A DNA stretch of 64,000 nucleotides, taken from Mimachlamys varia (Eukaryota; Mollusca; Bivalvia; Pectinida; Pectinidae). The translations under genes and the position numbers were made by a program. The notes beneath the pieces are model-generated. The model saw nothing but the letters and a program-made list of their open reading frames with translations. It did no database searches and was not told the DNA's origin. The stretch lies in assembly GCA_947623455.1 (NCBI GenBank), contig OX392545.1:24317001-24381000 (forward strand). The letters are read 5' to 3'. The stretch's first letter is position 1. Each line of letters begins with the position of its first letter. Below, piece by piece: positions 1-12,000 of this stretch.

Positions 1-383
1 TTGGTAAAACTTCAGAATCCCTGAGTGTTACCAACAGGATCATAATCCATACACTGTAGACATCTCTTCAGGATGATATAAGATCAAGTATGATCTAACC
101 CGGTGGTGACTGAGTCAGATTTCAATCGATCACTTGACTTCATATTTAACCGCAGTTTTGGCCAGCTGTACACAAATGTCCAAAGAGAGATAACTCTAAC
201 TAGCATACTCTTGTTAAGACCTTCTTAGCATAATATTATGTGATTTGACGTAAATATTATATTATGATACAGTAGAAACTGATAGCATAAAACAGAAATA
301 AACAAGTATAATATGGCTTAAACCGATGCCATATAGTTAACTAACTCCTGCTACAGTTATTACATTTTGTTTTATAAGATTAA

Positions 384-769
384 AGGCCCAATATACGTTA
401 CTTCAGGGAAATTTTCGTGATTCTGAAAAATTCTGAAAAAAATCCTGTTGATAACCATGCAAAAATAATTCTAAAACGAAGTAAACCTGAGTGGTAACTA
501 ACAGGAAACTCTTGACAAAAAAAATCCAAAGAATTGAAATAATTCAGGTGATGCTCACTTCAATAATAAGCCTAAGGTAGAAGACGGTTCAAACTGGACG
601 CGTGTTTACAAATACCGAGTTTCAACTGCTGCTGTACCGGTAACCCTGTAAGAATGCATCTTGATTCTTGCTGATATCAGTTAATCTTAACTAAATCTAC
701 AAATATAAAAAAAATTATCAGGCTTGATTTTCGCTTCACGTTTTGCCGCAAGTTTTGTATATTGCGCCT
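384..769. mobile_element. MITE with TTAA target duplication, copy 1
   Basis: The 386-bp element is bounded by TTAA on both sides (380-383 and 770-773) with inverted ends AGGCSCAATATAC. A second full-length copy lies at 61265-61649 in opposite orientation. TTAA duplication is typical of piggyBac-like elements. No transposase is encoded, so it would depend on an autonomous relative. Confidence 0.85.
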
Positions 770-773
770 TTAA

Positions 774-1182
774 TTATGAAACACTTCAAATAAAAAATAA
801 ATCTTTAAAGTTGTGGTTACACAGAATCTATTGAAACACAACGGTATGTATAAACCATTACATGTCGTGAACCATGGAATCAGATTAGAATATTTTTCAC
901 CGACGAATAATACCAATACAATGCCATCTGATAATTCATATCATATCACATTATAATGAACAGGTATTAATATTAATTACAGTAGACAACAAAACGAGTG
1001 AATTTTTTAGTTTTTTCCTGAGCACGAAATAACAAAATGTTGACGCAAGCCCATTATACCAATATAAAGTCATTTGATTATTACTATCATATCACAACAA
1101 TGGCGATGTTTATATTAAACAATGCCGTTACACGGCTGCTTGAGTAAATAATATATATATATATAAGTATACCCATTGTATT
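774..1182. other. Intergenic, AT-rich, with a 3'-UTR-like fragment
   Basis: No gene is seen. Positions 1018-1062 closely resemble 2606-2648 just past the stop of the sulfotransferase (both read GAGCACGAAAT and then GCAAGCCCATT). A short direct repeat containing ATCATATCACA lies at about 940 and 1085, and an (AT)n run at 1149-1166. Confidence 0.5.
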
Positions 1183-1706
1183 TCTCAACTGTTTGTAAAC
1201 AATGTATATAAATTACTTGCTGTGAGAATATCGTGTAATTCTCAAACTAAATATCACCATTTCTGATAAATTAATATATTAATCCACGTTTCATCTAACG
1301 ATAATTTCTCCATCGTATGAACAGTTTTTAGGACGATGTAACTGGCAACATTTTTAAGCAGTCGGCCATAGCCGTACACATTTGTGAGGTAAAGAAGCCG
1401 CAGTTTTTCATTCAAATAAATACATGTTGAAAAACAAATGAGCATCTGGAATGTAAATTGTACTTTTTCATAATTTGATGGACTTTAAAAGTAACAATCG
1501 TCAGAATGTATTTTATTTGAATGATATTTTTTTTCATTCCGTGTGTTATCGTGACTTCACATATGTGTACGGTCATGGTCGACTGCTTAAAAACGTTAAA
1601 GGTTACTTCGTCTTAAAAACCGGTCCATACGATGGGAAACCATCGTTAGAAGGCCCGACAATCTAACAACAAGTAAGTTATTTGCATTATTTACAAACAG
1701 TTGAGA
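1183..1706. repeat. Large inverted repeat with a related reading frame in each arm
   Basis: The arms are 1183-1445 and 1475-1706, starting and ending with TCTCAACTGTTTGTAAA. Each arm, read toward the outside, contains a short open frame of the same protein: VYGYGRLLKNVASYIVLKT on the minus strand of the left arm and VYGHGRLLKNVKGYFVLKT on the plus strand of the right arm. Many nucleotide differences in this stretch fall at third codon positions. I do not recognise the protein. It may be an old duplicated exon or the arms of a fold-back transposon. Confidence 0.7.
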
Positions 1707-2249
1707 TACCTCTATTAATTGCATTCTGCTATGGGCGGCTCCTTATAGACATGTATATTTAATTTTAGCGTTACATCGACAAGAATGGATGTGCTCTGTT
1801 TCCAACCTGGGTTATATACCTGAATGTAAATAAACAAAAATCAACACTGATGAAACTGAAATATGTCATTTATTAAATTACCAAATGACGACAGAAAATA
1901 TCACAAATTCAATTTTGTGTTAATCAACGGTATAGTCATCGATATATCAGTTGTACTAAATGTTATCCAATCTGAGACATCATAACAATATACCCAGGAC
2001 TTCAAAGATGGGGGCCGACTTACGCTTCATTAAAGCAGCATATATTATTTGATATCTCGTCAGCAAAGCAAAAAGGAGGATAATGGTTTTAAAACAATGG
2101 CGCCTAGCAAAAGAAAACCATGCACTGACGTATGCGTAGTGTTCAGCTACGAACGACAACCTGTAAGGAGATTGACGTATATTGCCTGTAATATTATGAG
2201 TTATCTCTCTTGCTATTACCCACGGACGATTATAGCTAAAAAAAATCAG

Positions 2250-2545
2250 TGAATACCAAAGCGTCAACCAAACCATAATTCGAACTCAAAATCGATTAAA
2301 CTAGGGGCAAAGTAGGAATAAAGGAAAGATTTACATGGAGTTTCTCGTAAAAGCACAAGAGAAGACCAGTGTTCCGGAAGAGTAAGCGTCTTCTGCTTCA
2401 TTGACGACACCCGCCATGTAAATCTTGGTCACATCCAAGTAAGCATCAATCCTCAAAATAAGAACCGAGCCATCATTGTCATCACAACAAGTAAACACAC
2501 TAACAAGCAAACACAAAAACGTCCATCTTCATATCACTCAAAGAT
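2250..2545 (+). repeat. Dispersed repeat family A, near full-length
   Basis: One of at least 15 copies in the window. It begins near AATACCAAAGCGTCAAC and ends near CATCTTCATATCACTCA. It holds a 13-bp inverted repeat (AAGATTTACATGG and CCATGTAAATCTT). Near-full-length relatives are at 39255-39537 and 47021-47327. It lies just downstream of the sulfotransferase stop, so it may sit in the 3' UTR. Confidence 0.85.
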
Positions 2546-2653
2546 ACAGAATATTAAACTCAAGCAGACGGAAAACAAAATGGTTGAATGGTCAGTTTTG
2601 TCTAGTACGAGCACGAAATATCACAATGTTAATGCAAGCCCATTGTAGGTGTT

Positions 2654-3081
2654 TTAGTTTCTCTTCATTGTCATACGACTGTAGAAATAATTCGTTTTAT
2701 TAAACAACGACTTACAATTTTCATCTATTATATTAATCATCTTTCTGCTAAGCTGTCTTTTCCAGGTGTGTATGTGTTGAGAGGAGTTGCTGCTTTCAAG
2801 ACACAGTCCGTTAAAGCTTGAACATCTGTTTACGTCTCCAGCACGGGTGATCCTGTCGATATGGTACCGAATCTTGTCCGTGAAAGTTAGTCTGTATCTT
2901 TTGTATAACGCTTCTGACGTCTCTAGTGGTCTCGTGACCAAAGTCTCGTAATATAACGAGGTCACTCTGGAAGGGGCGATAACTGTAAGTCTTAAAGACG
3001 TATCCATATCACGTATAAGGGATTTACACTCAGATCTCGCTATTAGATGTGTGTTTCTCTGAAGATTTACACCGAACTTGC
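2654..3081 (-). CDS. Sulfotransferase coding exon 5 (C-terminal, stop)
   Basis: The acceptor TTTTTCAAG is followed by 428 nt encoding residues 223-364 and the stop. The junction completes SKSKFGV, which continues the motif begun in exon 4. The C-terminal signature (YETLVTRPLET ... NSSQHIHTWKRQLS ... DENCKSLFNK) is that of membrane-bound carbohydrate sulfotransferases. It is separated from exon 4 by a 12,279-bp intron. Confidence 0.93.
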
Positions 3082-6000
3082 CTTGAAAAATAAAATGAAA
3101 TGCATATGTGATATAAAACAGATATCTTTTAACAAAATATCCAAACTATGTTTGCACAAGACAGATGACAAGACCATCTATGTATTTCTGTAACATATGT
3201 TGCTTGACCTATGCCACATATATGGTGGCTGATTACGGCCATCTCGTGTTGTCGTGTTGTCACCTTGTCGTGTTTTCGTCTTGTCGCTTTGTCGCGTTCA
3301 TTTACTGCGACAACCCGATATTAAGTAGATAAAATGTCGTCTTGTTGCGTTTTCACACCGCGACAAGGCGACAACACGACAAAGCGACAAGGCGACAACA
3401 CGACAACACGACATTTTGAACACGCTAATTAGCGCGAACGGAATCTCGGGTTGTTGCGGTAAAATGGCGTGTTGTCGGGTTATCGTCTTGTTGTCTTGTC
3501 GCGTTGTCGTCTTCCTGTTACACATGCGCAGATCATATTTAATAGCCGGTGTGACAGGAGACGTGGTGCCTATGACAACAAGTAGCTAAACATTCGTTTG
3601 TGAATGCGTCAACATTTCAGATGGGCATGCAAATGGAATATATGATACTGGCAACGGATAGTTTCACTATTTGTATAGTAAATCAATTTTTAAATGAACC
3701 TTAACAATGAAAAATATGTTTTTATTGGTCAAAATTAAAACAATCCAAGTCTTTTTCGATTGTCACAAATTGCTTAACTTCCTTATCTAGCCAAGCAAAC
3801 AAAATCTATGAAGTTGCTGCTGGAAATCGGGAACGCGAAGATATTCCTCATATATATATAACCAATAACAAGGGGCCCATGAGCCTTAACGGTCACCTGA
3901 TGTTTGACATGAAAGAGAAATATGGGAATGTTGATATGAATTTTTATAACAATACATTGTAGCATATCTGGGAGTGGAAAAAATGAATTTTTGAAATTAT
4001 GTCAATTTGACCCTTTTAGGCCCCGTCCCTCAGGCACCTGGGTGTCAGTCAGTGTCAATATGTGCGTACTATTCAAAAGTCATGTCATATTGATAATTTC
4101 AACCAAATTTGCATCATTTCTTATGGCAATTAAACAAATAATAGTCAAAAATGTTTTTTTCTGCCAATATACTATAGTAAACTTAACCTCCTCCACAGGG
4201 GGAGATGCAAGACCCCAGAGTCATGAAATTCACAATTTTGGTAAAGAACCTTAAAACCAATCCATCTATGAAGAGTATTTGATTCCAGCATACCTGGGAG
4301 AAGAGAAGAAGATTTTTGAATTTTTTGTCAATTTGACCCTTTTTGGCCCCGCCCTCCAGCCCCTGGGGGTCAACTAGGGCCAACATGTACATACCATCAA
4401 AGTGTCATCCCATGCTGATAATTTGATACAAGTTAGAATGAATTCAAATACAAACACAACAAATAATAGTCAAAAATGCGATTTCCCTATATAAACTATA
4501 ATAAAGTTTACCCCCTTCCCAGGGGCAAACGTGAGACCCCAGGGTCATGAAATTCACAATTTTGGTAAAGCACATTAAGACCCTTCCTTTTATGAAGAGT
4601 ATTTGATTCCACATGTACCATATCTGAGAGTAGAGAAGAAGATTTTTGAAATTTTTATCAATTTGACCCTTTTTGGCCCCGCCCTCCAGCCCCTGGGGGT
4701 CAACTAGGGCCAACATGTACATACCATCAAAGTGTCATCCAATGCTGATAATTTGATACAAGTTAGAATGAATTCAAATACAAATCCAACAAATAATAGT
4801 CAAAAATGTGATTTCCCTATATAAACTATAGTAAAGTTTACCCCCTTCCCAGGGGCAAACGTGAGACCCCAAGGGTCATAAAATTCACAATTTTGGTAAA
4901 TCACCTTAAGACCCTTCCATCTATGAAGAATGTTTGATTCTACCATATCTAAGAGTAGAGGAGAAGATTTTTGAAATTTTTGTAAATTTGACCCTTTTTG
5001 GCCCCGCCCCGCAGGCCCCTGGGGGTCAACTAGGGCCAACATGAACATACCATCAAAGTGTCATCCCATGCTGATAATTTGATACAAGTTAGAATGAATT
5101 CCAATACAAATCCAAGAAATAATTGTCAAAAATGTGATTTCCCTATATACACTATAGTAAAGTTTACCCCCTCCCCAGGGGCAAACGTGAGACCCCAGGG
5201 TCATGAAATTCACAATTTTGGTAAAGCAACTTAAGACCCTTCCATTTATGAAGAGTATTTGATTCTACCATATCTGAGAGTAGAGAAGAAGATTTTTGAA
5301 ATTTTTGTCAATTTGACCCTTTTTGGCCCCGCCCACCAGCCCCTGGGGGTCAACTAGGGCCAACATGTACATACCATCAAAGTGTCATCCCATGCTGATA
5401 ATTTGATACAAGTAAGAATGAATTCCAATACAAATCCAAGAAATAATTGTCAAAAATGTGATTTCCCTATATAAACTATAGTAAAGTTTTCCCCCTCCCC
5501 AGGGGCAAACATGAGACCCCAGGGTCATGAAATTCACAATTTATTGTAAAGCACCTTAAGACCCTTCTATCTATGAAGAGTATTTGATTCTACCATATCT
5601 GAGAGTAGAGGAGAAGATTTTTGAAGTTTTAGTCAATTTTACCCTTTTTGGCCCCGCCCCGCAGGCCCCTGGGGGGTGGGGACCATATAATTCACAATTT
5701 TGGTTCACCCTCAGCCATGGAAACTCCCTGCCAAATTTCATTGAATTTGGTTCAGTGGTTTTGGAGAAGAAGTCGAAAATGTAAAAAGTTTACGGACGCA
5801 CGACGCACGACGAACGACGGACGACGACGGACAAAAGGCGATTAGAATAGGTCACTTGAGACTTCGTCTCAGGTGACCTAAAAAAGTGTAATCTAATATT
5901 CTAAGATGAATTTTATTTCCCTTACCAAACATTTTGCACCAAATCTTTATGAATTAAAGGGAATATGGATTTTTTTCCTGGGAAATAATAATGTTTTGTT

Positions 6001-9000
6001 GGATTTATCGAATTATTTCCATCGGATCAAACTGCACCAAAACAGGTTTTCAAAAGCTTTCATAGACAGCGTTTACTTCTAGGAAGAGAGTTGTTTATAC
6101 AATTTTAGATTAAAACGGGAATTTCCCATATGGAAACAAACTGTTAAGCGCAAATTGATAATATAACGTAACAGCTTAAATTCAAAACCATTCAGCGAAG
6201 TATTTCCATCGGATCAAACTATAAATCTTAACGGAAATTCCATAAAAATTGAGATGGCTTAGACAAGCACGGGAACGTTTTGTATTGTATCAAGCAACAA
6301 CTATTTACTTTTAAATGAAATTTAAATCATAAGGATACTTTTCAACACTGAGGGGATAAACATGAATATGAAGTTAGTTGATGAGTGGGGAAAACATTTA
6401 TATACATGTAATATTATACAAGCAAAAACTCACGCTACCCTTTACCCCGCTGTCGAGGGTGATCCCTTCTTCGATATAGAATGTGACCATTACTCTTATA
6501 ATATCCTGCTGTAGACAAACATGTACACTTTTAACAAATATACGCTGAGTAATATGATCAGGATCTATACCTCAAACACGTGTATTCCGTTCTAGAATGT
6601 GTCCTTCACCAAATACACTGTATCTACATGTACCTTCCATTGTTTGATGTGACCTCACGCCTAATATATACTATGAAGTATGATAGTATAAAAGTGATAC
6701 TCCCTGTTCTAAAGTATGATCGAACACCAAATATATGAAAAAAAGTTCGTTTAAAGAGTTTGACCCTCCCGTTACAGAGTGTGACACCCCCGTTAAAGAA
6801 TGTGACCCAAATATATAGCGTGACACTCCCAGTGAAGACTATGCCCTACAGTTTTAGCATGTGATAGCATCGTTATAGAGTGTGACCCTCGCGTTGTAGA
6901 GTGTGACCCCATTGTAGAGTGTGACCCTCACGTTGTTGAGAGTGACTCTTCCGTTGTAGAGTTCGACCCTCCCGTTATAGAGTGTGACCCTCCCGTTGAA
7001 AAGTGTGACAACCCCGTCAAAGAGTGTGACCACCGTTATGAAATGTACCCTTCCGTTGTAGAGTGTGACCCTACCTTTCCAGAGTATGACCTTCGAGTTT
7101 ATGTATGACACCACTGTTAGAGAGTGTGACCATATTATAAAATGTGACCCTCCCGTTGGAGAGTGTGACACCCATATTAAATAGTGTGGCCGCCCTTCAT
7201 AAAGAGTGACCCTCCCTTTTTTAGTGTGACCTTCGAATGTGACACCACCGTTTCAGAGTTTGACCCTCCCATTGTTTAGTGTTACCCTCCCGTGGTAGAG
7301 TGTGATCATTCCATTGTAGAGTGTGACCCCAATTATAGGGTGTGACCTTCCCTATATAGAATGTGACAACCGGGGTTAAAGATTATGACCTCAATTATAT
7401 AGTGTGACCTCAATTATAGAGTGTGACCATCCCGTTCTAGCATGTGACCTTCGAGTTTAAGTAGGTATCACCACCGTTATAGAGTGTGATCCTCCCATTG
7501 TAGAGTGTGATCCTCCCATTGTAGAGTGTGGCCATCTCTTTGTTGATTGTGTCTCCCCGATAAAGAGTTTGACTACCATTATTGAGTGTGACCCTCCAGT
7601 TCTAGCATGTGACCTTAGAATTTTAGTATTTGATACCAGAGAGTGACCCCCCAGTTGTAGGGTGTGACAACCCCGTCAAATAATGTGACCGCCCTTCATA
7701 GAGTGTGACGCTCCTGTTTTTTAGTGTGACCTTCGAGTTTTAGTATGTGTAACCTTTGTTAAAGTGTGTGACCAACATTGTAGAGTGTGACGCTTCCGTT
7801 GTTCGGTGTGACTCCCCGTTAAAGAGTGTGAACGACATTATAAAGTGTGACCCTCCAGTTCTAGATTTTGACACCCCCGCTTAAGATTTTGACCTCCATT
7901 AAAGAGTGTTTTCCTCCCGTTGTAGAGTGGACACCTCCGTTAAATATTGTGACCACCATTATATAGAGTGGCCCTCCCGTTGTTGAGTATGACAGCCCTG
8001 TTAAAGAGGATGCCTCCCTTTTTAGAGTGTGACTTTCCCGGTGAAGATTTTAACCTTGTAACTGTAGAATGTGACATCCCATTAGACAGTGCGACCCTCC
8101 CGTTGTAGAGTGTGACTCCATGTTAAAGAGTGTGACGACCATTTAAGCAATGAATGTTTTAGAAAATGTTGTTACAGTTCTATAACACACATTGCTATAT
8201 ATTGATGACAAACTAAATAAAGCCTGGTAGGGCTTTATGTTAGTTTGTCAGTAATAGCAATGTGTGTTATAGGACTGAAACAATATTTGCTAAAATGTTC
8301 ATTAATTATATGTACATTTTGATAAAATTATTGTACTTTATTTAGTTTTTATCGGACCGATTTTGAGCAGCAAACTGAGTGAAGTCTGGGACATTCTGTG
8401 GTCAAATATATTTAATTAATGGTAAAAGCTGATATTGAGAATAGTTCGAATGATTGCACAAATATCCAGGTGGACGATACATTCCCTTTAGGCCTCTTGT
8501 TGATAACAATCCCATAGAGGGTGTTTTTCTTCTTTTTCCGTTTCGCAAGATGTTCGGTGAACCGTTGGTCTAAACAGTTCTCAATACTATAGTACTGATC
8601 AATACATAGACTATTAGCGGTAGTCAGGGGATTTAACAAAGAAGGTATAGAACAACCCAAGAGTTACCTACCGTCTTACTTATATATCAATCAACCAGAA
8701 AAATCAAATTTTGATGTTTTACGTAACCATTTCAAATAAATATTAATATTCAATTTTCAAAACCTTAATCTGAAATATTTTGTTTAAATTGACTACTAGC
8801 AGAAACGAAGCCGTTCTCTAATATTAAATTTCATAATTGCTGCACACCTGATTAGATCGATTTGATTTTATATAAAATTCAACGTTTTTCCAACACAACA
8901 TAGTTATTGTTTCAAACACATGGTGTCCAATAGTGCGCTGATGTGTAATCAAAGCTCCCCTAATCCCTGATTGGCCTGATACGTATAGTTTATGTGGTGA

Positions 9001-12000
9001 TATGAATTTGTCGTTTATGATGCTACGTGAAATAATACTACAGTTTCATATCTACATGCTTAATTTCACGGTCTTCTGATCAGAGACTGGTGCAAGAAGA
9101 TGGGTGTATCATGATATCGGTGGTTCCTTCCTCTAATATGATACTCCTTGCCGCGTTGTACCAATTTATGATTCGAAAAGGAGATTGTGTATGTTTGGAG
9201 ATAGCTATAGTGAGTGGTTTACAGAAAGGATGGTAAGATTTTCGGTGTGTGTTTTCCAGGGCCCCTTTCAACTTCCAGTCTTGAATCTCATTGGATAGGT
9301 TCTCCGTATGGAAAAGGTATATATGCCAAGATGAAATTTGTTACTTTATAAAATAAATATTCCTGTAAAATAGTTACAGCAACGGCTGATGTTAAACAAA
9401 TCGATATAGTTAACCATTATAGTATCACTTATACAGGTAAAGGTTTCAAAGAACTGATGAGTGTTTTTATCTTTTGAAAGGGCAATTATAGCCTATCTTA
9501 AACCGGTATACACTAGTGGCGGGTACTACAGTAACGGAATACCCTGCATCATACAGATGTTTTATGGGACCAAGCTGTTGGAAATCCAATTTGGCCAAAA
9601 TTACTGTTGAGATAGACTTGGAAATGCATTAAATATGCTTATTTCGAAAATTCAATGTACATGGCGGGTGTCGACGATGAAGCAGAAGACGCTTACTCGT
9701 CGGGAACACCTGGTCTTATTCTCTTGAACTGTAATGTCCAGCTAGGTGTATACTGCCTAACTGGCAAGCAAGCTAGTCATGCGGTTTAACTCAGGGACTC
9801 CTTCACGCTAGTTAAGCAACGGTGAGCGTGGTCAGTAGTTGGATGGGTGACCGCCTGCACGTAACAGCACTTTTACAAATGGAATACGCCATATTACTAC
9901 AATGGCCGATAGCTGCCAGACACTTTTCATAACTTCGATGTTCAAAAGTGTAACATGGCATCCTTTTGTTTATAAAACTGATAAAAAGTATACCACACAA
10001 AAGTGTACCATGTTACACTTCTAAACATAAAAGTAATGAAACATGTATCATCCAAAAGTGTACCATGTACACTGTTCAATATAAAAGCAATGAAAAGTGT
10101 ATCGTATATTACAGAACGGTAATTTAAAAACACTATTCTCACCATTCTTCCATTTGAAATATTTATCTGTACTGTGTGCACTTTGTACAGATATCGCGTT
10201 TGTCTTACATTTGCTAGCGTTTTGGGATGATCACATCAGTACACATTGGGTATTATTTAGTGTAATAAGATCCCCTTAGCTAACTGTAAACTGGGAGGGG
10301 CTGCTGTGGCCAAGTGGTTATTGTGTCTCGACATTCTACCACTAGCCCTCCGCCTCTGGGTTGCGAGTTCGAAAACCCCGTGGGGCAGTTGCCAGGTACG
10401 GACCGTAGACCGGTGTTTTTTCTCCGGGTATTCCGGCTTTCCTCCAACGCAAAAATCTGGCAGTCCTTAAATTATCCTGTCTGTTAATTGGACGTAAAAC
10501 AAAAATCAACCAAACCTGTAAACTCTGACAGACTAGGTTTTATATCGAATAAGGTTGTTCCGTCTTCATCATGTGAGTAAGCAACAACGTATATTATGAA
10601 CAATAAATGATAAAAAAAGTATAAAAAAAGAACGCCAATAAAACTGAAGGCACGCTCAGGTTAAAAAAAAACCTAAGCTTCATGCCTGTACTTTTGAAGA
10701 ATATAAAGGAGTCGCAACTAACTTCAAAGCCTGTAATTTTTTCCGTTATGAGACCATGAAATTCTTTTGGTGTACATCAAAGGTTCGAACCAGTCTTCTT
10801 GCCTCATCAACAAGGTGACGCACACGGAGCCTTCAGCTCTGCCATGACATACTCCAGGAGTGTAGAGAGTGTAGGTGATCGTAGCCCTGGGATTTGGAGG
10901 ATGTCCGATTCATAGACTGGTAGTCCTTAAGTTTTATTAAGAAGTTATCTACTGAATTTTCGTATCTTTCCCTAAATTATAATCAGACATCCGAATAATC
11001 AAAATTGTTCAGGTTTTTTATCGAAATGATTTGATATGTGTTTAATACTATTCTACAGACGGGACCAGTCTATCAGATTCTCAAAACATCATCAGATACC
11101 ACTGTCTGGTACGTCCGCGTGAAGTGAAGTGTTACTTCCCATTATAAATTGCATGTATCAAGAAACAGGTATAGATAAATTAGAATATAGGCGTCATAAG
11201 CACAAATTAATTTTGATGTATAAAAAGATAAATCACTTGACCCCTGATTATTTGTTTAATATCATTGAACAATTTATTAATCATCAGCAAAATATTAATT
11301 ATCTGCGTCACCACAGATTTTTCAATATCACAAGGTCAAGAACCAGGCTTTAACGGTCATCTCTGATCGGTTAACAGTGCTCAAGCAGGTTTATTCTGAG
11401 AGAATCCACAGTCCGTAGCCGGGGCTTTGTGTGTTGGCACCCTTAGCAATGGTTATCATGTTCCCTGCCATTCAAGCCAAAAGAACGTTTCCTTTTCCAC
11501 CTGTTGGTCTAACCCACCTTCCACCCTTTAAGACACTTCTTATAAGGAAATTGTGGATATCGAAAACCTTGGTGTAAACTCATTTGCATATATTGCCTTG
11601 TATCAAATAAGAAAAATATGTTTAATAAAGAATCTGCAAGTGATACTACATATCACGTTAGTTTTAGAATCAACTAACTTCATTTTTCTGTTGAATTGCT
11701 GAACCTGAAATCTCGGTTTAAACTATTTAAGTTTTAAATTAATTAAGTTTTGACTTAAAGTATTGCCTTCAGTATTATCTCCCCTGCCGCAACCTGCGGA
11801 CGTAGGGTGTACGTTTGACTATTACTGTAACTAGTATCTCCCCTACGTAAGGTTGTTCATACAGATAAACGGACAGATAAACAGATTTAAATAATTTTGA
11901 AATAGAAAATCAACATATTTTTCTATTACTGCACAATCGGTCATTTTAAATGAAACGGAGTGTCGGTGAGATTTTGGTCGTTTATAAAACCTGCTATGCC

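Noticed and set aside
4183..5845. Repeated small proteins starting MYMLALVDPQG
   Set aside because: Each arises from one unit of the 325-bp tandem array; frames are not kept across units.
10291..10375. tRNA gene
   Set aside because: The A and B box regions are present but no complete cloverleaf fits and a SINE body follows directly; it is the head of a SINE. The same holds for 38416 and 50792.
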